Of a DNA stretch of 46,191 bases, positions 1-8,437 are shown in pieces (the first letter of the stretch is position 1; every line of letters starts with the position of its first letter). The position numbers and the translations under genes were made by a program. Origin of the DNA: an uncultured Acetatifactor sp. (GTDB lineage: Bacteria; Bacillota; Clostridia; Lachnospirales; Lachnospiraceae); NCBI GenBank assembly GCA_949840885.1, contig CATKYJ010000035.1, forward strand, positions 1 through 46,191, written 5' to 3'. Under the pieces are notes generated by a model. That model had not been told where the DNA came from and did no database searches. It saw nothing but the letters and a program-made list of their open reading frames with translations.

Positions 1-1346
1 TACCCAATGATCACCTTACTGTCCGCATAGGAAATATTGTCCGCCGGCGTGCGGCTGTTGAAGACCAGCGCCAGGGTGATGGGGCCGATCCTGCCCAGGT
101 ACATGGTGAGGGCCACGATCAGTTTCCCGGCGGGGTACAGGGCTCCGGTGAGTCCCCTTGACAGCCCTACCGTGGCGATGGCGGAGGTCATTTCGTACAG
201 AGTGTCCAGGAAGTCGCTGCGCTGCACGGCCAGCAGGGCGACGGTCAGCACCACCAGCACGGAGAAGCTGAAAGTCACGATGGCCACGCACCGGCGGATG
301 GTCTCGTCCGCAATCTTCCGGTTCATGACGGTGACGTCCTTTTTCCCCTTGATATTGGCCAGCATGGAGGCGATGAGCATGACGATGGTCACGGTCTTCA
401 CGCCGCCTGCCGTTCCCGCGGGGGAGCCGCCGATGAACATGAATATCAGGTATGTCAGGCAGGACGCGGGACGGAAAGATTCCTGGGGTATGGTGGCGAA
501 TCCGGCGGTGCGCAGGGTCACGGACTGGAACAGCGCCGCCATCCCTTTTTCGGGCCAGCTTAGGAGCCCTAAGGTGGCCGGATTGTCATATTCGAAGAGC
601 AGTGTCAATGCCGTGCCCGCCAGAACCAGAGCGAGGGTGACGGAGAGCACGATTTTCGCCTGCAGGTTCATCTTGCGGGGGTAGGGGCCCTTTTTTCTGT
701 GGGGCACGGCCACCCTGGCCACCTCCCAGTACACCGGAAAGCCCAGCCCGCTGACAATGATCAGGAAGACGGTGGTAAGGTTTATGACGACATTTTCCCG
801 GTAGCCGCAGAAGCTGTTGCCTCCCAGCAGATCGATCCCGGCGTTGCAGAAAGCGGACACCGCGTGGAAGACGCTGTACCAGATGCCCTTTAGGCCGAAT
901 TCCGGAATGAAGACAAAAGCGTAACCGAAAGCTCCGATGCCCTCCAGGCAAAGCGTCACTTTCAGGATGCGCATAGTCAGCCGCACCAGCCCGGAGAGGG
1001 TGTCCAGATTGTAGGCGCTCTGAATCAGCATCCTGTCCGACAGGGTGATCCGGCGGCGAAACATTAACAGGACCATGGTGGTAAAGGTCACGATGCCCAG
1101 CCCCCCGCACTGAATCAGCAGCAGCAGGACGATCTGCCCGAAAGCGGAGAAAGTCTGGCCGATGTTCACGGTGGACAGGCCTGTGACGCAGATGCCGGAG
1201 GTGGACACGAAGAGGGCGTCCAGAAAGCCTATGGACTGGCCGGGCCTGGTGCTGACGGGGAGCATGAGAAGCAGCGCCCCCAGCAGCGCCCCCAGGAGGA
1301 AACCCAGCATGATGATTCCGGTGGTTGTGGTTTTTCTTTTTTTCAT
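1..1346 (-). CDS. TrkH/KtrB-family potassium transporter subunit, 3' end outside window
   Basis: Integral membrane subunit for K+ uptake, KtrB/TrkH superfamily. The reading frame from ATG at 1346 stays open for 448 codons and leaves the window, so the C-terminus is missing. The repeated membrane-pore-membrane pattern is visible, with selectivity-filter glycine regions near TSGICVTGLS, SAFCNAGIDL, TLRTAGFATI and TSAIATVGLS. GGSPAGTAGGVKT is the typical loop before the fourth repeat. The start is preceded by GAAAGAG. A good sigma-A-type promoter lies at 1439-1467. Clostridial KtrB normally works with a cytoplasmic KtrA RCK subunit; no ktrA is seen here, and it may lie beyond the left edge. Family assignment is firm; Ktr versus Trk cannot be decided from the sequence. 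Confidence 0.9.
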   Translation of the reverse strand, partial: MKKRKTTTTGIIMLGFLLGALLGALLLMLPVSTRPGQSIGFLDALFVSTSGICVTGLSTVNIGQTFSAFGQIVLLLLIQCGGLGIVTFTTMVLLMFRRRITLSDRMLIQSAYNLDTLSGLVRLTMRILKVTLCLEGIGAFGYAFVFIPEFGLKGIWYSVFHAVSAFCNAGIDLLGGNSFCGYRENVVINLTTVFLIIVSGLGFPVYWEVARVAVPHRKKGPYPRKMNLQAKIVLSVTLALVLAGTALTLLFEYDNPATLGLLSWPEKGMAALFQSVTLRTAGFATIPQESFRPASCLTYLIFMFIGGSPAGTAGGVKTVTIVMLIASMLANIKGKKDVTVMNRKIADETIRRCVAIVTFSFSVLVVLTVALLAVQRSDFLDTLYEMTSAIATVGLSRGLTGALYPAGKLIVALTMYLGRIGPITLALVFNSRTPADNISYADSKVIIG

Positions 1347-1438
1347 ATCTCTTTCAAACGTCGAAACGTTCTTCCTTTTCTGATTTCTGGCCGGTTCTCA
1401 ATGGAAAGCAGCGCTTCAGAACGCTGCGGCACCATGTT

Positions 1439-1467
1439 AGTATACTACGAAAACCAGAAACTGTCAA
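1439..1467 (-). promoter_or_regulatory. Promoter for the KtrB-like gene
   Basis: On the minus strand TTGACA (1467-1462), a 17-base spacer and TATACT (1444-1439) give a near-consensus promoter about 90 bases before the ATG at 1346. A hairpin with arms GCAGCG/CGCTGC lies in the resulting leader near 1409-1428. Confidence 0.7.
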
Positions 1468-1614
1468 AGAAAGCTGTGCCTGGGGTCAGAGTCTGGGGTC
1501 AAAGCAACCGCTTTGATTTCTGCGGGCAATGAGCCGGGCAGATGCGCCGGCATCCATTTGACCAATGCCGCCAGGATCAAGAGGATGCGAACAAAAAATG
1601 TCGGCTCATCCAAA

Positions 1615-1647
1615 GCGGGTCTGTCCGGAAATTCCCGACAGACCCGC
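1615..1647 (-). terminator. Stem-loop downstream of the lipoprotein gene
   Basis: Perfect 11-bp stem (GCGGGTCTGTC with GACAGACCCGC) about 40 bases after the stop at 1689, with possible extra GGAA/TTCC pairing in the loop. No immediate T-run follows on the minus strand (TTTTTT comes about 15 bases later), so it may be a weak terminator or an mRNA-stabilising end. Confidence 0.5.
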
Positions 1648-1688
1648 CAGTTTGTGTTTATATATCCGTTTTCAAAGGAAACGCTGTA

Positions 1689-3296
1689 TTACAGCCCGTT
1701 CTTCTCTACATAATCAAGCCACTGCTTTTTCCAGCCCTCTCTCGCAGTTTCCAGTCCAGCCTCTTTCAGCTTCTGGCGAAGTGTCTCGACGGATGCTTCA
1801 ACGTCATCTACCACACCCATCTCAAGGGGCTTTCCGTATTCGAGCCATACATTATCCACGGCTGCTTTCTCGGCCGAATAGGAAGAGGAGTCCTCTGCGA
1901 AAGCGCCGAATGGATCCACACTGGGGGTGCCTTTCTCCTCAATGACTTCCGTATAGTGGTCAAACATCTCCTGCATCAGCACGCCGCCCTGGCCGTTGGC
2001 CAGCTTGTAGGCCGGGTTTCTCAGAGACCATGCATTCAGCGCCTCATAACCGAATTCACCGCTCAGGTTCTTATAGGTGCCGTCCTCCGCCACCTCATAA
2101 TGTACGCCCTCGATACCGTACTGGGTCAGGAGGTTCAGCTCCTTGTCCATCACCAACAGCTCCAGGACTTTCATGGCCCGCTCAGGATTTTTGCAGTCCT
2201 TGGTGATCGCGGTGGCATCTGCGGTAGGCGTGGTAGACCACACATAACCATCCTCCTCGGCGTATGTATGGTAAGCGGTCTTCCAATCGGGATGCGAAGT
2301 TGTCCATGCCTCTACGCGGGTGGTGAATTTGTTGGGATTGTTTCCGCTGGGCATGCACACGAACATTCCGTTCTCGTACCGCTCAAAGGGATCGGTGGTA
2401 TCCGAGAGCGCGCTTCTTGACCAGAAGCCCAGATCCGCCCACTCTTTCATAATCTTCATATCCTCTACAAACTGATCCGAGAACCAGTAGTCCACCAGCT
2501 CGGAGGGATTGTCTATGGACGCTTTCAGACCATAGCTGCTATATGCATCCTTTGTGGTATTATAAGCCAGAATACTGTAACCGTTGGGCAGCAGTCCCTG
2601 ACTGGGATCGTTCTCCTGGATTCCCAGCAGATATGCTTTCAGGTTCTCAAGGGAATCCGGCACGGGCAGATCGTATTTCTCGCGCAGATCTTCCCGGTAT
2701 TCGATGCCGGCGCAGGTATATTGTTTCCACAGACAGGGAATGGTCATCAGCTCACCGTTGACCATACAGCCATTGAGAGCCGCCGGATCGATGGCTGCTT
2801 TCAGATCGGGAGACACCGTGTCCAGCAGATCGTCCAGCCCCAGAAACGCACCGTTCTGTGCCAGCTGTCCGAAACTGGCCCAGTTTGCGGTATAGATGAG
2901 ATCCACGCCGCCGGTGGTCAGAACCATCTTGTACTTCTCGCCCCAGTCCGTCCATGTGGAAAACTGGAACTCCACGGAAGCGTTCACTTTCTCCTCCAGA
3001 ATCTCATTGATGGCATCCTGCACGCTCTGGAGCCCTGCAGGCGCGTCGCCAAGCAGATAGAACACCAGGTCTACATGCTCGGAATAGTCCGGTTCTGTGC
3101 TTTGATCTGCAGATGAACCATCAGGGGCATCTGACGATTCCTCCGGGGACTCTTCCTGCTGCGCAGTGATCTCCTGAGCGGAGGAAGAGTCACTCTCCTC
3201 CAGCGCGCTGTCCGCCGTCTTTTTATCGCCGCAGCCGGCCAGCATGGTCGCTGCCAGGGCCAGCGTCAACAGTACACTCACGACTTTCTTCTTCAT
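1689..3296 (-). CDS. Sugar ABC transporter substrate-binding lipoprotein (LplA/DUF3502-like)
   Basis: Extracellular solute-binding protein of an LplABC/YtcQ-type carbohydrate importer, 535 residues. The N-terminus is a lipoprotein signal (positive KKK, hydrophobic stretch, lipobox LAGC with Cys about residue 21), followed by a Ser/Glu/Asp-rich linker to about residue 65. The body has the family-1 solute-binding look (ANWASFGQLAQNGAFLGLDD, then an aromatic-rich C-terminal half). It is the last gene of a minus-strand set behind two permease genes (101-base gap), the usual order. The start has GGAGG-type ribosome binding (AAAGGAGG). No ATPase gene is present; such importers often share an MsmX-like ATPase encoded elsewhere. 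Substrate unknown. Confidence 0.9.
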   Translation of the reverse strand: MKKKVVSVLLTLALAATMLAGCGDKKTADSALEESDSSSAQEITAQQEESPEESSDAPDGSSADQSTEPDYSEHVDLVFYLLGDAPAGLQSVQDAINEILEEKVNASVEFQFSTWTDWGEKYKMVLTTGGVDLIYTANWASFGQLAQNGAFLGLDDLLDTVSPDLKAAIDPAALNGCMVNGELMTIPCLWKQYTCAGIEYREDLREKYDLPVPDSLENLKAYLLGIQENDPSQGLLPNGYSILAYNTTKDAYSSYGLKASIDNPSELVDYWFSDQFVEDMKIMKEWADLGFWSRSALSDTTDPFERYENGMFVCMPSGNNPNKFTTRVEAWTTSHPDWKTAYHTYAEEDGYVWSTTPTADATAITKDCKNPERAMKVLELLVMDKELNLLTQYGIEGVHYEVAEDGTYKNLSGEFGYEALNAWSLRNPAYKLANGQGGVLMQEMFDHYTEVIEEKGTPSVDPFGAFAEDSSSYSAEKAAVDNVWLEYGKPLEMGVVDDVEASVETLRQKLKEAGLETAREGWKKQWLDYVEKNGL

Positions 3297-3314
3297 AGTC
3301 GTTCCTCCTTTTTC

Positions 3315-3331
3315 TCCCTCCTTGAGGAGGG
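3315..3331 (-). promoter_or_regulatory. Small hairpin in the leader of the binding-protein gene
   Basis: CCCTCC and GGAGGG arms around a TTGA/TCAA loop, just upstream of the ribosome binding site of the lipoprotein gene and downstream of the permease genes. A hairpin here could stabilise the lipoprotein part of the mRNA so that it is made in excess over the permeases (inference). On the plus strand it precedes a T-run, but no plus-strand gene ends here. Confidence 0.4.
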
Positions 3332-3397
3332 GCTTTTTTCTATAAAAACAATCCTCCCATAGGGAAAAACTGCTCTTACCTCATTACCGCATACAGG

Positions 3398-4309
3398 CTA
3401 TCCCTTGACCGCTCCGATGGTGATGCCGGAGACGAAATACTTCTGGACAAAGGGATAGAACAGCAGCACCGGTCCCGTCACTACCACGGCCATGGCCATC
3501 TTCACCGACTGGGTAGGAAGATCGGCTATGGAAACAGTGGTGCCTATGGCCAGATCCTTTAGGGCCGTGGTGGAATTGAGCATGTTGGACAGGTAGAACT
3601 GCAGTTCATAGGTGCTGGAGCTGGTGGAGAACAGGGACGAGCGATACCAGTCATTCCAATAGCCCAGCGCCAAAAACAGCCCAACCGTGGCCAGCCCTGG
3701 CTTCAGTACCGGCAGCACGATTCTCCAGAAAACCGTGAACTGGCCTGCGCCGTCGATCTTGGCGGATTCGGTGATGGCGTCCGGCACGCTTCCCGAAATG
3801 AAAGTACGCATCAGAATGATCAGGAAAGTGCCGGTGATGCCGGGAAACCATATGACGAAAGTGGTCCCTTTCAGATGCAGCACATTGGCGTACAGCAGAT
3901 ACCAGGGAATCATACCGCCTCCGAAGATGGTGGTGAAATACAGCAGGAAAGACACCACATTCCGGTATTTGAATTCCTTTCTGGAGAGCACATAGGCCGT
4001 GAGGGTGGTCACGAACAGCCCTGTGGCAGTGCCCATCACCGTATAATAGATGGTCATTTTATAGGCCTGCAGGATGGATGCGGGATTCCTGAAAATCGTT
4101 GCATAGGCATCCAGGGAGAAGACTTTCGGGAGAAGACTGTACCCTTCCCGCATGACCACGCCATTGTCCGTGAACGAACCGGACACGATCAGGAGGAAAG
4201 GCAGAACACATATGACGGCTGCAGTTCCAACGAAAAAATATGCGATGACATAAAAGGTGATATCGCTGCCTGACAGCTTGATTTTATTCTTTTTTTGACG
4301 ATTGTTCAT
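3398..4309 (-). CDS. Carbohydrate ABC transporter permease (LplC/MalG-like)
   Basis: Inner subunit of the sugar importer, 303 residues, about six membrane segments. The ABC-permease EAA-type loop reads ITESAKIDGAGQFTVFWRIV around residue 190, the contact point for the ATPase. The C-terminus YFVSGITIGAVKG is typical of the LplC/YtcP branch. I chose ATG at 4309 and not the upstream in-frame ATG at 4339, because AGGAAGG lies 8 bases before 4309. It starts 39 bases behind the first permease and is surely co-transcribed with it. Confidence 0.92.
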   Translation of the reverse strand: MNNRQKKNKIKLSGSDITFYVIAYFFVGTAAVICVLPFLLIVSGSFTDNGVVMREGYSLLPKVFSLDAYATIFRNPASILQAYKMTIYYTVMGTATGLFVTTLTAYVLSRKEFKYRNVVSFLLYFTTIFGGGMIPWYLLYANVLHLKGTTFVIWFPGITGTFLIILMRTFISGSVPDAITESAKIDGAGQFTVFWRIVLPVLKPGLATVGLFLALGYWNDWYRSSLFSTSSSTYELQFYLSNMLNSTTALKDLAIGTTVSIADLPTQSVKMAMAVVVTGPVLLFYPFVQKYFVSGITIGAVKG

Positions 4310-4348
4310 AATGACACCTTCCTGCGCTCTCCTGCGCATATCAATTTC

Positions 4349-5851
4349 CTAAAACAATGCATATTCCGCTTCTTTCCTGCGGATGGCCCAGTTGGTGATA
4401 AGCACCACCACGAAACCGAATATGGACTGGAACAGGCCGGCGGCAGATCCCAGGCCGATGCTCAGGGGCTGCCCGATGGTGATACGGTACACATAAGTGT
4501 CCAAAATGTCCGTCACCTCATAGAGCAGACCGTTATTGCCCACAGTCTGATAGAACAGCTCGAAGTTGCCCCGCATGATGCCGCCCAGAGAGTAGATCAG
4601 CAGGATGACAAAGGTAGGCTTTAGCTGGGGCAGCATGATATAGCGTATGCGCTGGAAGATATTGGCCCCGTCCACCTTGGCCGCCTCGTAGAGTTCTCCG
4701 TCAATGCCCATGATGGTGGCCAGATATACTACCATGCCGTAGCCGACCGACTTCCACATATGAAACAGAGTGATCAGAAAAGGCCAGTAAACAGGCGTAT
4801 TGTAGAAGTCTATGGGCGTTCCCCCGCCGCTTCGGATCATATTGTTGATGGCGCCGCACTGGTATTCCAGCAGACTGTAGACTATGACTTTCAGCAGCAC
4901 GAAAGAGACGAAATAGGGCATGAAGATCAGAGTCTGTCCCACTTTCTTGAACCACTTCAAGGTCATCTGGCTCACCAGCACCGCGAAGAAAATCTGGAGC
5001 ACATTGCCCAAAAGAATGAAAACCACATTGTACAGAACCGTGTTCCGGATCAGCCGCCCCATCTGGGACTGGAACAGAAATTCGAAATTCTTAAGGCCCA
5101 CAAAGGGGCTTGCCCACAGACCGTCCGTAAAGTTGAAATTGACAAAGGCGAAATAGATGCCTACCATGGGCAGATAGGAATTCACCAGGAAGAATACGCC
5201 CACCGGAAGCAGCATCAGGAAGAGCACCCAGTTCTTGCGGAATTCTTTCACCAGCCCATGCTCATGGCAGCGGATCCGCTCGGCGGCCTCCAGCTTCTTG
5301 ATCACCAGATAGGCGGCCAGTGCTCCGACGAACTCCACCGCTAGCAGAGGGGACGCCCCAAAGCCTGTCATGCCGAAGAAACGATTGGCATACAGCACGA
5401 ACCCGTATGAACCTATGATCAGCAGAATCGTCAGCAGCATGGCTGCCTTTCCGAACACATACAGCCTCAGCTCGCCTTTGCCGTCGGAATCCTGAAAGCG
5501 GTTGCGGAGAGCTCTCCAGATATAGACTATGTGGAGGTACCATACGCCCGCCAAAAGCAGCAGCAGAATCATGGAGTACAGTCCCAGCGCCCCTATGCCG
5601 GAATTTCTCACGAAGCTCAGCAGGGAGAAGACGCTGTAGCTCTGGTACAGGGTGGAGGCAGTCTCCCTGGAAATCCCCAGTTTGCCAAACAGCGCGGATA
5701 TATTCCGCAGATGGATCCAGTCAAAAAAAGGTAAGGAAAGAAAGAGCAGGGCAGCGCTTATGCCTGCAGTGAGAAGCACGCCGGCTTTCCGCCCGAACTT
5801 TCTTTGCTCCAGTTTTTCTCCCCATGCCGGTTTCCTGTTTGCCTCATTCAT
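4349..5851 (-). CDS. Carbohydrate ABC transporter permease (LplB-like) with extra N-terminal membrane domain
   Basis: First permease of the importer, 500 residues from ATG at 5851. The usual LplB/YteP-type permease begins about residue 203 (KEFRKNWVLFLMLLPVGVFF) and includes the EAA-loop core YEAAKVDGANIFQRIRYIML. Ahead of it are about 200 extra residues with hydrophobic segments at about 24-44, 88-112, 135-155 and 168-186. Family members are usually near 300-330 residues, so the front is an added domain. The frame stays open to 5980, but only 5851 has a plausible ribosome site (AAGAGGG, about 9 bases upstream). Divergent from the araC-type gene, which is a likely regulator. Confidence 0.88.
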   Translation of the reverse strand: MNEANRKPAWGEKLEQRKFGRKAGVLLTAGISAALLFLSLPFFDWIHLRNISALFGKLGISRETASTLYQSYSVFSLLSFVRNSGIGALGLYSMILLLLLAGVWYLHIVYIWRALRNRFQDSDGKGELRLYVFGKAAMLLTILLIIGSYGFVLYANRFFGMTGFGASPLLAVEFVGALAAYLVIKKLEAAERIRCHEHGLVKEFRKNWVLFLMLLPVGVFFLVNSYLPMVGIYFAFVNFNFTDGLWASPFVGLKNFEFLFQSQMGRLIRNTVLYNVVFILLGNVLQIFFAVLVSQMTLKWFKKVGQTLIFMPYFVSFVLLKVIVYSLLEYQCGAINNMIRSGGGTPIDFYNTPVYWPFLITLFHMWKSVGYGMVVYLATIMGIDGELYEAAKVDGANIFQRIRYIMLPQLKPTFVILLIYSLGGIMRGNFELFYQTVGNNGLLYEVTDILDTYVYRITIGQPLSIGLGSAAGLFQSIFGFVVVLITNWAIRRKEAEYALF

Positions 5852-6007
5852 GATTCGTGTCCCTCTTTTCTTTGGATGGAATGCCGACCTGCCTCTGACC
5901 TGGGGCAGAGGACTGTCAAAATGCCCATTTTTTTCCTTGTTTTGCTTCATAATTCGTAAACACTTATTATCATAGGGCATAGCACCCTCTTTTTACACAT
6001 AAAATAG

Positions 6008-6023
6008 TTGCATATATGTGCAA
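6008..6023. promoter_or_regulatory. Inverted repeat TTGCA-N6-TGCAA between divergent genes
   Basis: Perfect 5-bp dyad (6008-6012 and 6019-6023) in the gap between the araC-type gene and the ABC operon. TTGCAT here with TATCAT (6032-6037, 18-base spacing) could be the araC-gene promoter, so the dyad would overlap its -35 box. Possible operator; not proven. Confidence 0.4.
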
Positions 6024-6088
6024 AAATATGCTATCATATTCATGCCATATTTTTTTACAGTGATTTTTCATAAGGAAGTTATCTGAAT

Positions 6089-6941
6089 TTGGTATTTTTT
6101 GTGAAAAGAGAGTTTTTATTACTACGGAAAAAGATATCTATAGAACGAGCGGGGAAAAATACTGTCCTTTTACCGGGAGCTCCACGCCTGCTTTCATTCC
6201 GCTGTCCGCCGGGATTACCTATGAGGATCCCCGTTATTATATCCACAGGGTTAGCAGCAGCTACTATGTGTTTGAATACGTTTTAAGCGGCGCAGGCTAT
6301 GTGGAGCTTAACGCAGAGACAGTGGAGCTAACCGCAGGAGACGGCTACATCCTCTGTCCCTGCACCCGTCATCATTACTATTCGGCGCCCAGGAGGCCCT
6401 GGCGCAAGGTATGGTTCAATGTGCAGGGAGATCTGGTGGCGCATTTAATGGGTGACTATCAGCTAAAGGGTAACTGCTGCATCCAGGGGGGGTACTTGAA
6501 GGAAAGTACCTGCAGCAGATTCTGGAGATCGTGGAAAAAGAACCGGCTTATTGCATCAATGAACTGGCTTTTTTGCTCCACCGCCATATCAGCTGCTTTT
6601 CCGAGGCTTACAACGGTAAGGTGCTGAAGACCTCCTGCGGGCTGCTGATGAAAAATTTCATCGAGCAGAACCTGACGGCCGATCTGACCATGGCCGACAT
6701 TGCCGCCCATGTCCATCTGTCCGTCTCCCGGGCGACGCATCTGTTCAAAGAGGAATATCAGGTGACACCCTATCATTACTACCTTTCCCGCAGGCTGGAG
6801 ATCGCCCAGAATCTGCTGTTTTCCACCAATATGCCCATTCAGGAGATATCCAGACGGCTGGGGTTCCCGGATTACCGGCATTTTTCCAATCTGTTCAAGA
6901 GATGGACAGGGGTCTCGCCCACGGACTTTCGGGGCAGATAG
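6089..6941 (+). pseudogene. AraC-family regulator, broken by two apparent frameshifts
   Basis: Transcription factor with an N-terminal sugar-sensing cupin-like domain and a C-terminal double helix-turn-helix. Reading needs three pieces. An N-terminal start lies in frame with TTG at 6089 (AAGGAAG at 6072-6078). A middle piece ending near 6490 contains YYIHRVSSSYYVFEYVLSG. A third frame to 6941 contains the HTH region (LTMADIAAHVHLSVSRATHL ... SRRLGFPDYRHFSNLFKRW). One extra T in the T5 run near 6113 and one extra G in the G7 run at 6486-6492 would join all three. It sits divergent to the sugar ABC genes, the common place for their regulator. Either a decayed gene, a variable tract or a sequencing error. 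Confidence 0.75.
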
Positions 6942-7150
6942 GCGCGGGGGTGGCGAGACGATGTATGGTGTTGACGGAAAATAATTTTTCCCGGCAGCCG
7001 CACCAGCCCGCTCTTCCTTTTTTGGTTTCTTATAAGTTGCCTTACAAAAATGGGTTAGTAAGGTTCAGTAATGAACCGGGATTCAACGAAGATTCAAAGT
7101 AAGATTCGCATATAAAAATAAGGATGGCATTGGTAAAAAGCAAGAACGAA
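6287..7150 (+). repeat. Source copy of a partial duplication (matches 8438-8915)
   Basis: Bases 6287-6444, 6741-6892 and 6983-7150 recur at 8438-8595, 8596-8747 and 8748-8915 with five substitutions in 478 bases, all transitions. The pieces 6445-6740 and 6893-6982 are absent from the second copy. Within the shared tail is a small inverted repeat GGTTCA-GTAA-TGAACC (7062-7077). Confidence 0.95.
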
Positions 7151-7215
7151 ATATCCGGATGAAGAATCACATCTGGCACGTTCTGCTTTTTTTCGTTAAA
7201 GTAGAAAAAACGAAG

Positions 7216-7310
7216 AAAGGCGGAGGGATGACAGATGAATGGAAGACGATGGTGCATCTGTTTTTGGTGACGGGATGCCGCCGGGGTGAAGTGCTTGGTT
7301 TCCACTTAGG
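7216..7310 (+). pseudogene. Fragment of a tyrosine recombinase (integrase)
   Basis: A short stretch encodes TDEWKTMVHLFLVTGCRRGE followed by VLGF. This is the segment around the first catalytic Arg of phage/XerC-type tyrosine recombinases (consensus TG.RRGE..G). The frame then runs into unrelated sequence, with no His-x-x-Arg or Tyr boxes. It lies just beyond the end of the first repeat copy and next to the Rpn-type gene, so it is probably debris of a former mobile element. Confidence 0.6.
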
Positions 7311-7328
7311 CACGCATCCCATTTCATT

Positions 7329-8300
7329 TTACCAATATTGCTTTACCTGTTCGCTGGATTCCTTTTCAGACAACTGAAATTTTTCCGCAATCCGTTTTAT
7401 AGTCTCGGCCAATGAGACTCCCAAATCCTTGCACATTAAAATTGCTCCTTTAATTTCGCTTTCTTCTCGCATCTGTTGAATTGCCAAACACATATTCACA
7501 TCTCCTTTCCCTTCAGGATATTTCAACTTGGATCCCGTAACAACATTTATTACTTCAGCTGCCTGTCTTTCCATGCTTTGGAACTTTATGTCTTCTTTTA
7601 CAACCTTATTCAAGGTTTTCTTATCTTTAGAATACTTGATGTACAGCATAACTTCCCGTAGGTTCGAGTGGAATTCGTTGATTTCGTTATCTGACATCTC
7701 CTTTGGGGCAATTAAGTTTACATGGTAGTCCGGCGCATGTGCTAAAATTACGCTGTCGGTGTTGGAATACATTTCTTTCAAAGAGAGTGGTGCGTCCCAG
7801 CTGTCTGAGCCGAAATATATGACAAGGGTAACAACGGGAATAAGGCGGTCTGTCTTCCAGAAACCGCTTAGAAATTCACCGTCTGTGGGCTCTTCTTTTT
7901 CTTGCAGAGCCTCTCCGGATTCTGATCTCAGCCCTTTCATGGCCTGCCTATGGGCGCTGGCCGCCTCGCTGACTTGGTGAGATAACTGGAGGAAATCATA
8001 AACGCCATTTTTGACCGGAAGTGCATAATGGATTTCCGCCTGGTTCTCGATTCCCACAACACAGTATGCAGTCATGCCGTCCGTCATGGCATACAGAAGC
8101 TTTAGTACATCTCGGTATTTCTGTTCCGGCACACCTGCACTGCTGGCTCCATATGGAATCACAATCTCCGTAGTGTCCAATTCCGTCAGCTGGGCAGGAT
8201 CGATTTTCTGCTCCCCATGGTATAAAAACTGATTGAACGCATCAGCAAAAACTATCGGATTCCCCATATACATTTTGGTTATAGTATCTATCTTTCCCAT
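7329..8300 (-). CDS. Rpn-family recombination-promoting nuclease / PD-(D/E)XK transposase-like protein
   Basis: 323 residues resembling the Rpn/Transposase_31 type proteins of Clostridia. These carry a PD-(D/E)XK nuclease fold near the middle (VVTLVIYFGSDSWDAPLSL is the typical conserved strand) and a C-terminal tail of charged helices (LSEKESSEQVKQYW). Family members from E. coli (RpnA) cut DNA and raise RecA-independent recombination; in Clostridia they are multicopy accessory genes. Start ATG at 8300 has AAAGGA about 10 bases upstream. Base composition is more AT-rich than the flanks, which suggests transfer. It is bracketed by the two partial araC copies. Function here is inferred from family only. 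Confidence 0.75.
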   Translation of the reverse strand: MGKIDTITKMYMGNPIVFADAFNQFLYHGEQKIDPAQLTELDTTEIVIPYGASSAGVPEQKYRDVLKLLYAMTDGMTAYCVVGIENQAEIHYALPVKNGVYDFLQLSHQVSEAASAHRQAMKGLRSESGEALQEKEEPTDGEFLSGFWKTDRLIPVVTLVIYFGSDSWDAPLSLKEMYSNTDSVILAHAPDYHVNLIAPKEMSDNEINEFHSNLREVMLYIKYSKDKKTLNKVVKEDIKFQSMERQAAEVINVVTGSKLKYPEGKGDVNMCLAIQQMREESEIKGAILMCKDLGVSLAETIKRIAEKFQLSEKESSEQVKQYW

Positions 8301-8358
8301 GATGAAAATTCCTTTCTTTCATGGGAAGATTCTTCCCATGGGGAGGGTTCTTTCCCAT
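8291..8358. repeat. Iterated TCTTTCCCAT motif and palindrome at the start of the Rpn-type gene
   Basis: TCTTTCCCAT occurs at 8291-8300 (overlapping the start codon) and 8349-8358. TCTTCCCATG at 8331-8340 forms with CATGGGAAGA (8320-8329) a perfect palindrome around base 8330. The palindrome lies directly before the ribosome binding site of the Rpn-type gene on the minus strand. It could be an operator or an RNA hairpin controlling translation. Confidence 0.6.
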
Positions 8359-8437
8359 TGATAACAGTATACGCTGAAAAAGAGTTTTTCTCAATAGGCT
8401 TTTAAAACCTTTTGACATGATGCTCTTACACTCTCTT

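Larger units (their letters stand above)
1347..1688. other. Intergenic stretch between the KtrB-like gene and the sugar-binding lipoprotein gene
   Basis: No gene seen. It holds the minus-strand promoter of the KtrB-like gene (1439-1467), a leader hairpin, a short near-repeat (ctggggtc twice near 1480-1500) and the strong stem at 1615-1647 behind the lipoprotein gene. Confidence 0.6.

Noticed and set aside
1542..2420. 292-codon plus-strand frame
   Set aside because: Lies opposite the solute-binding lipoprotein gene and has no family features.
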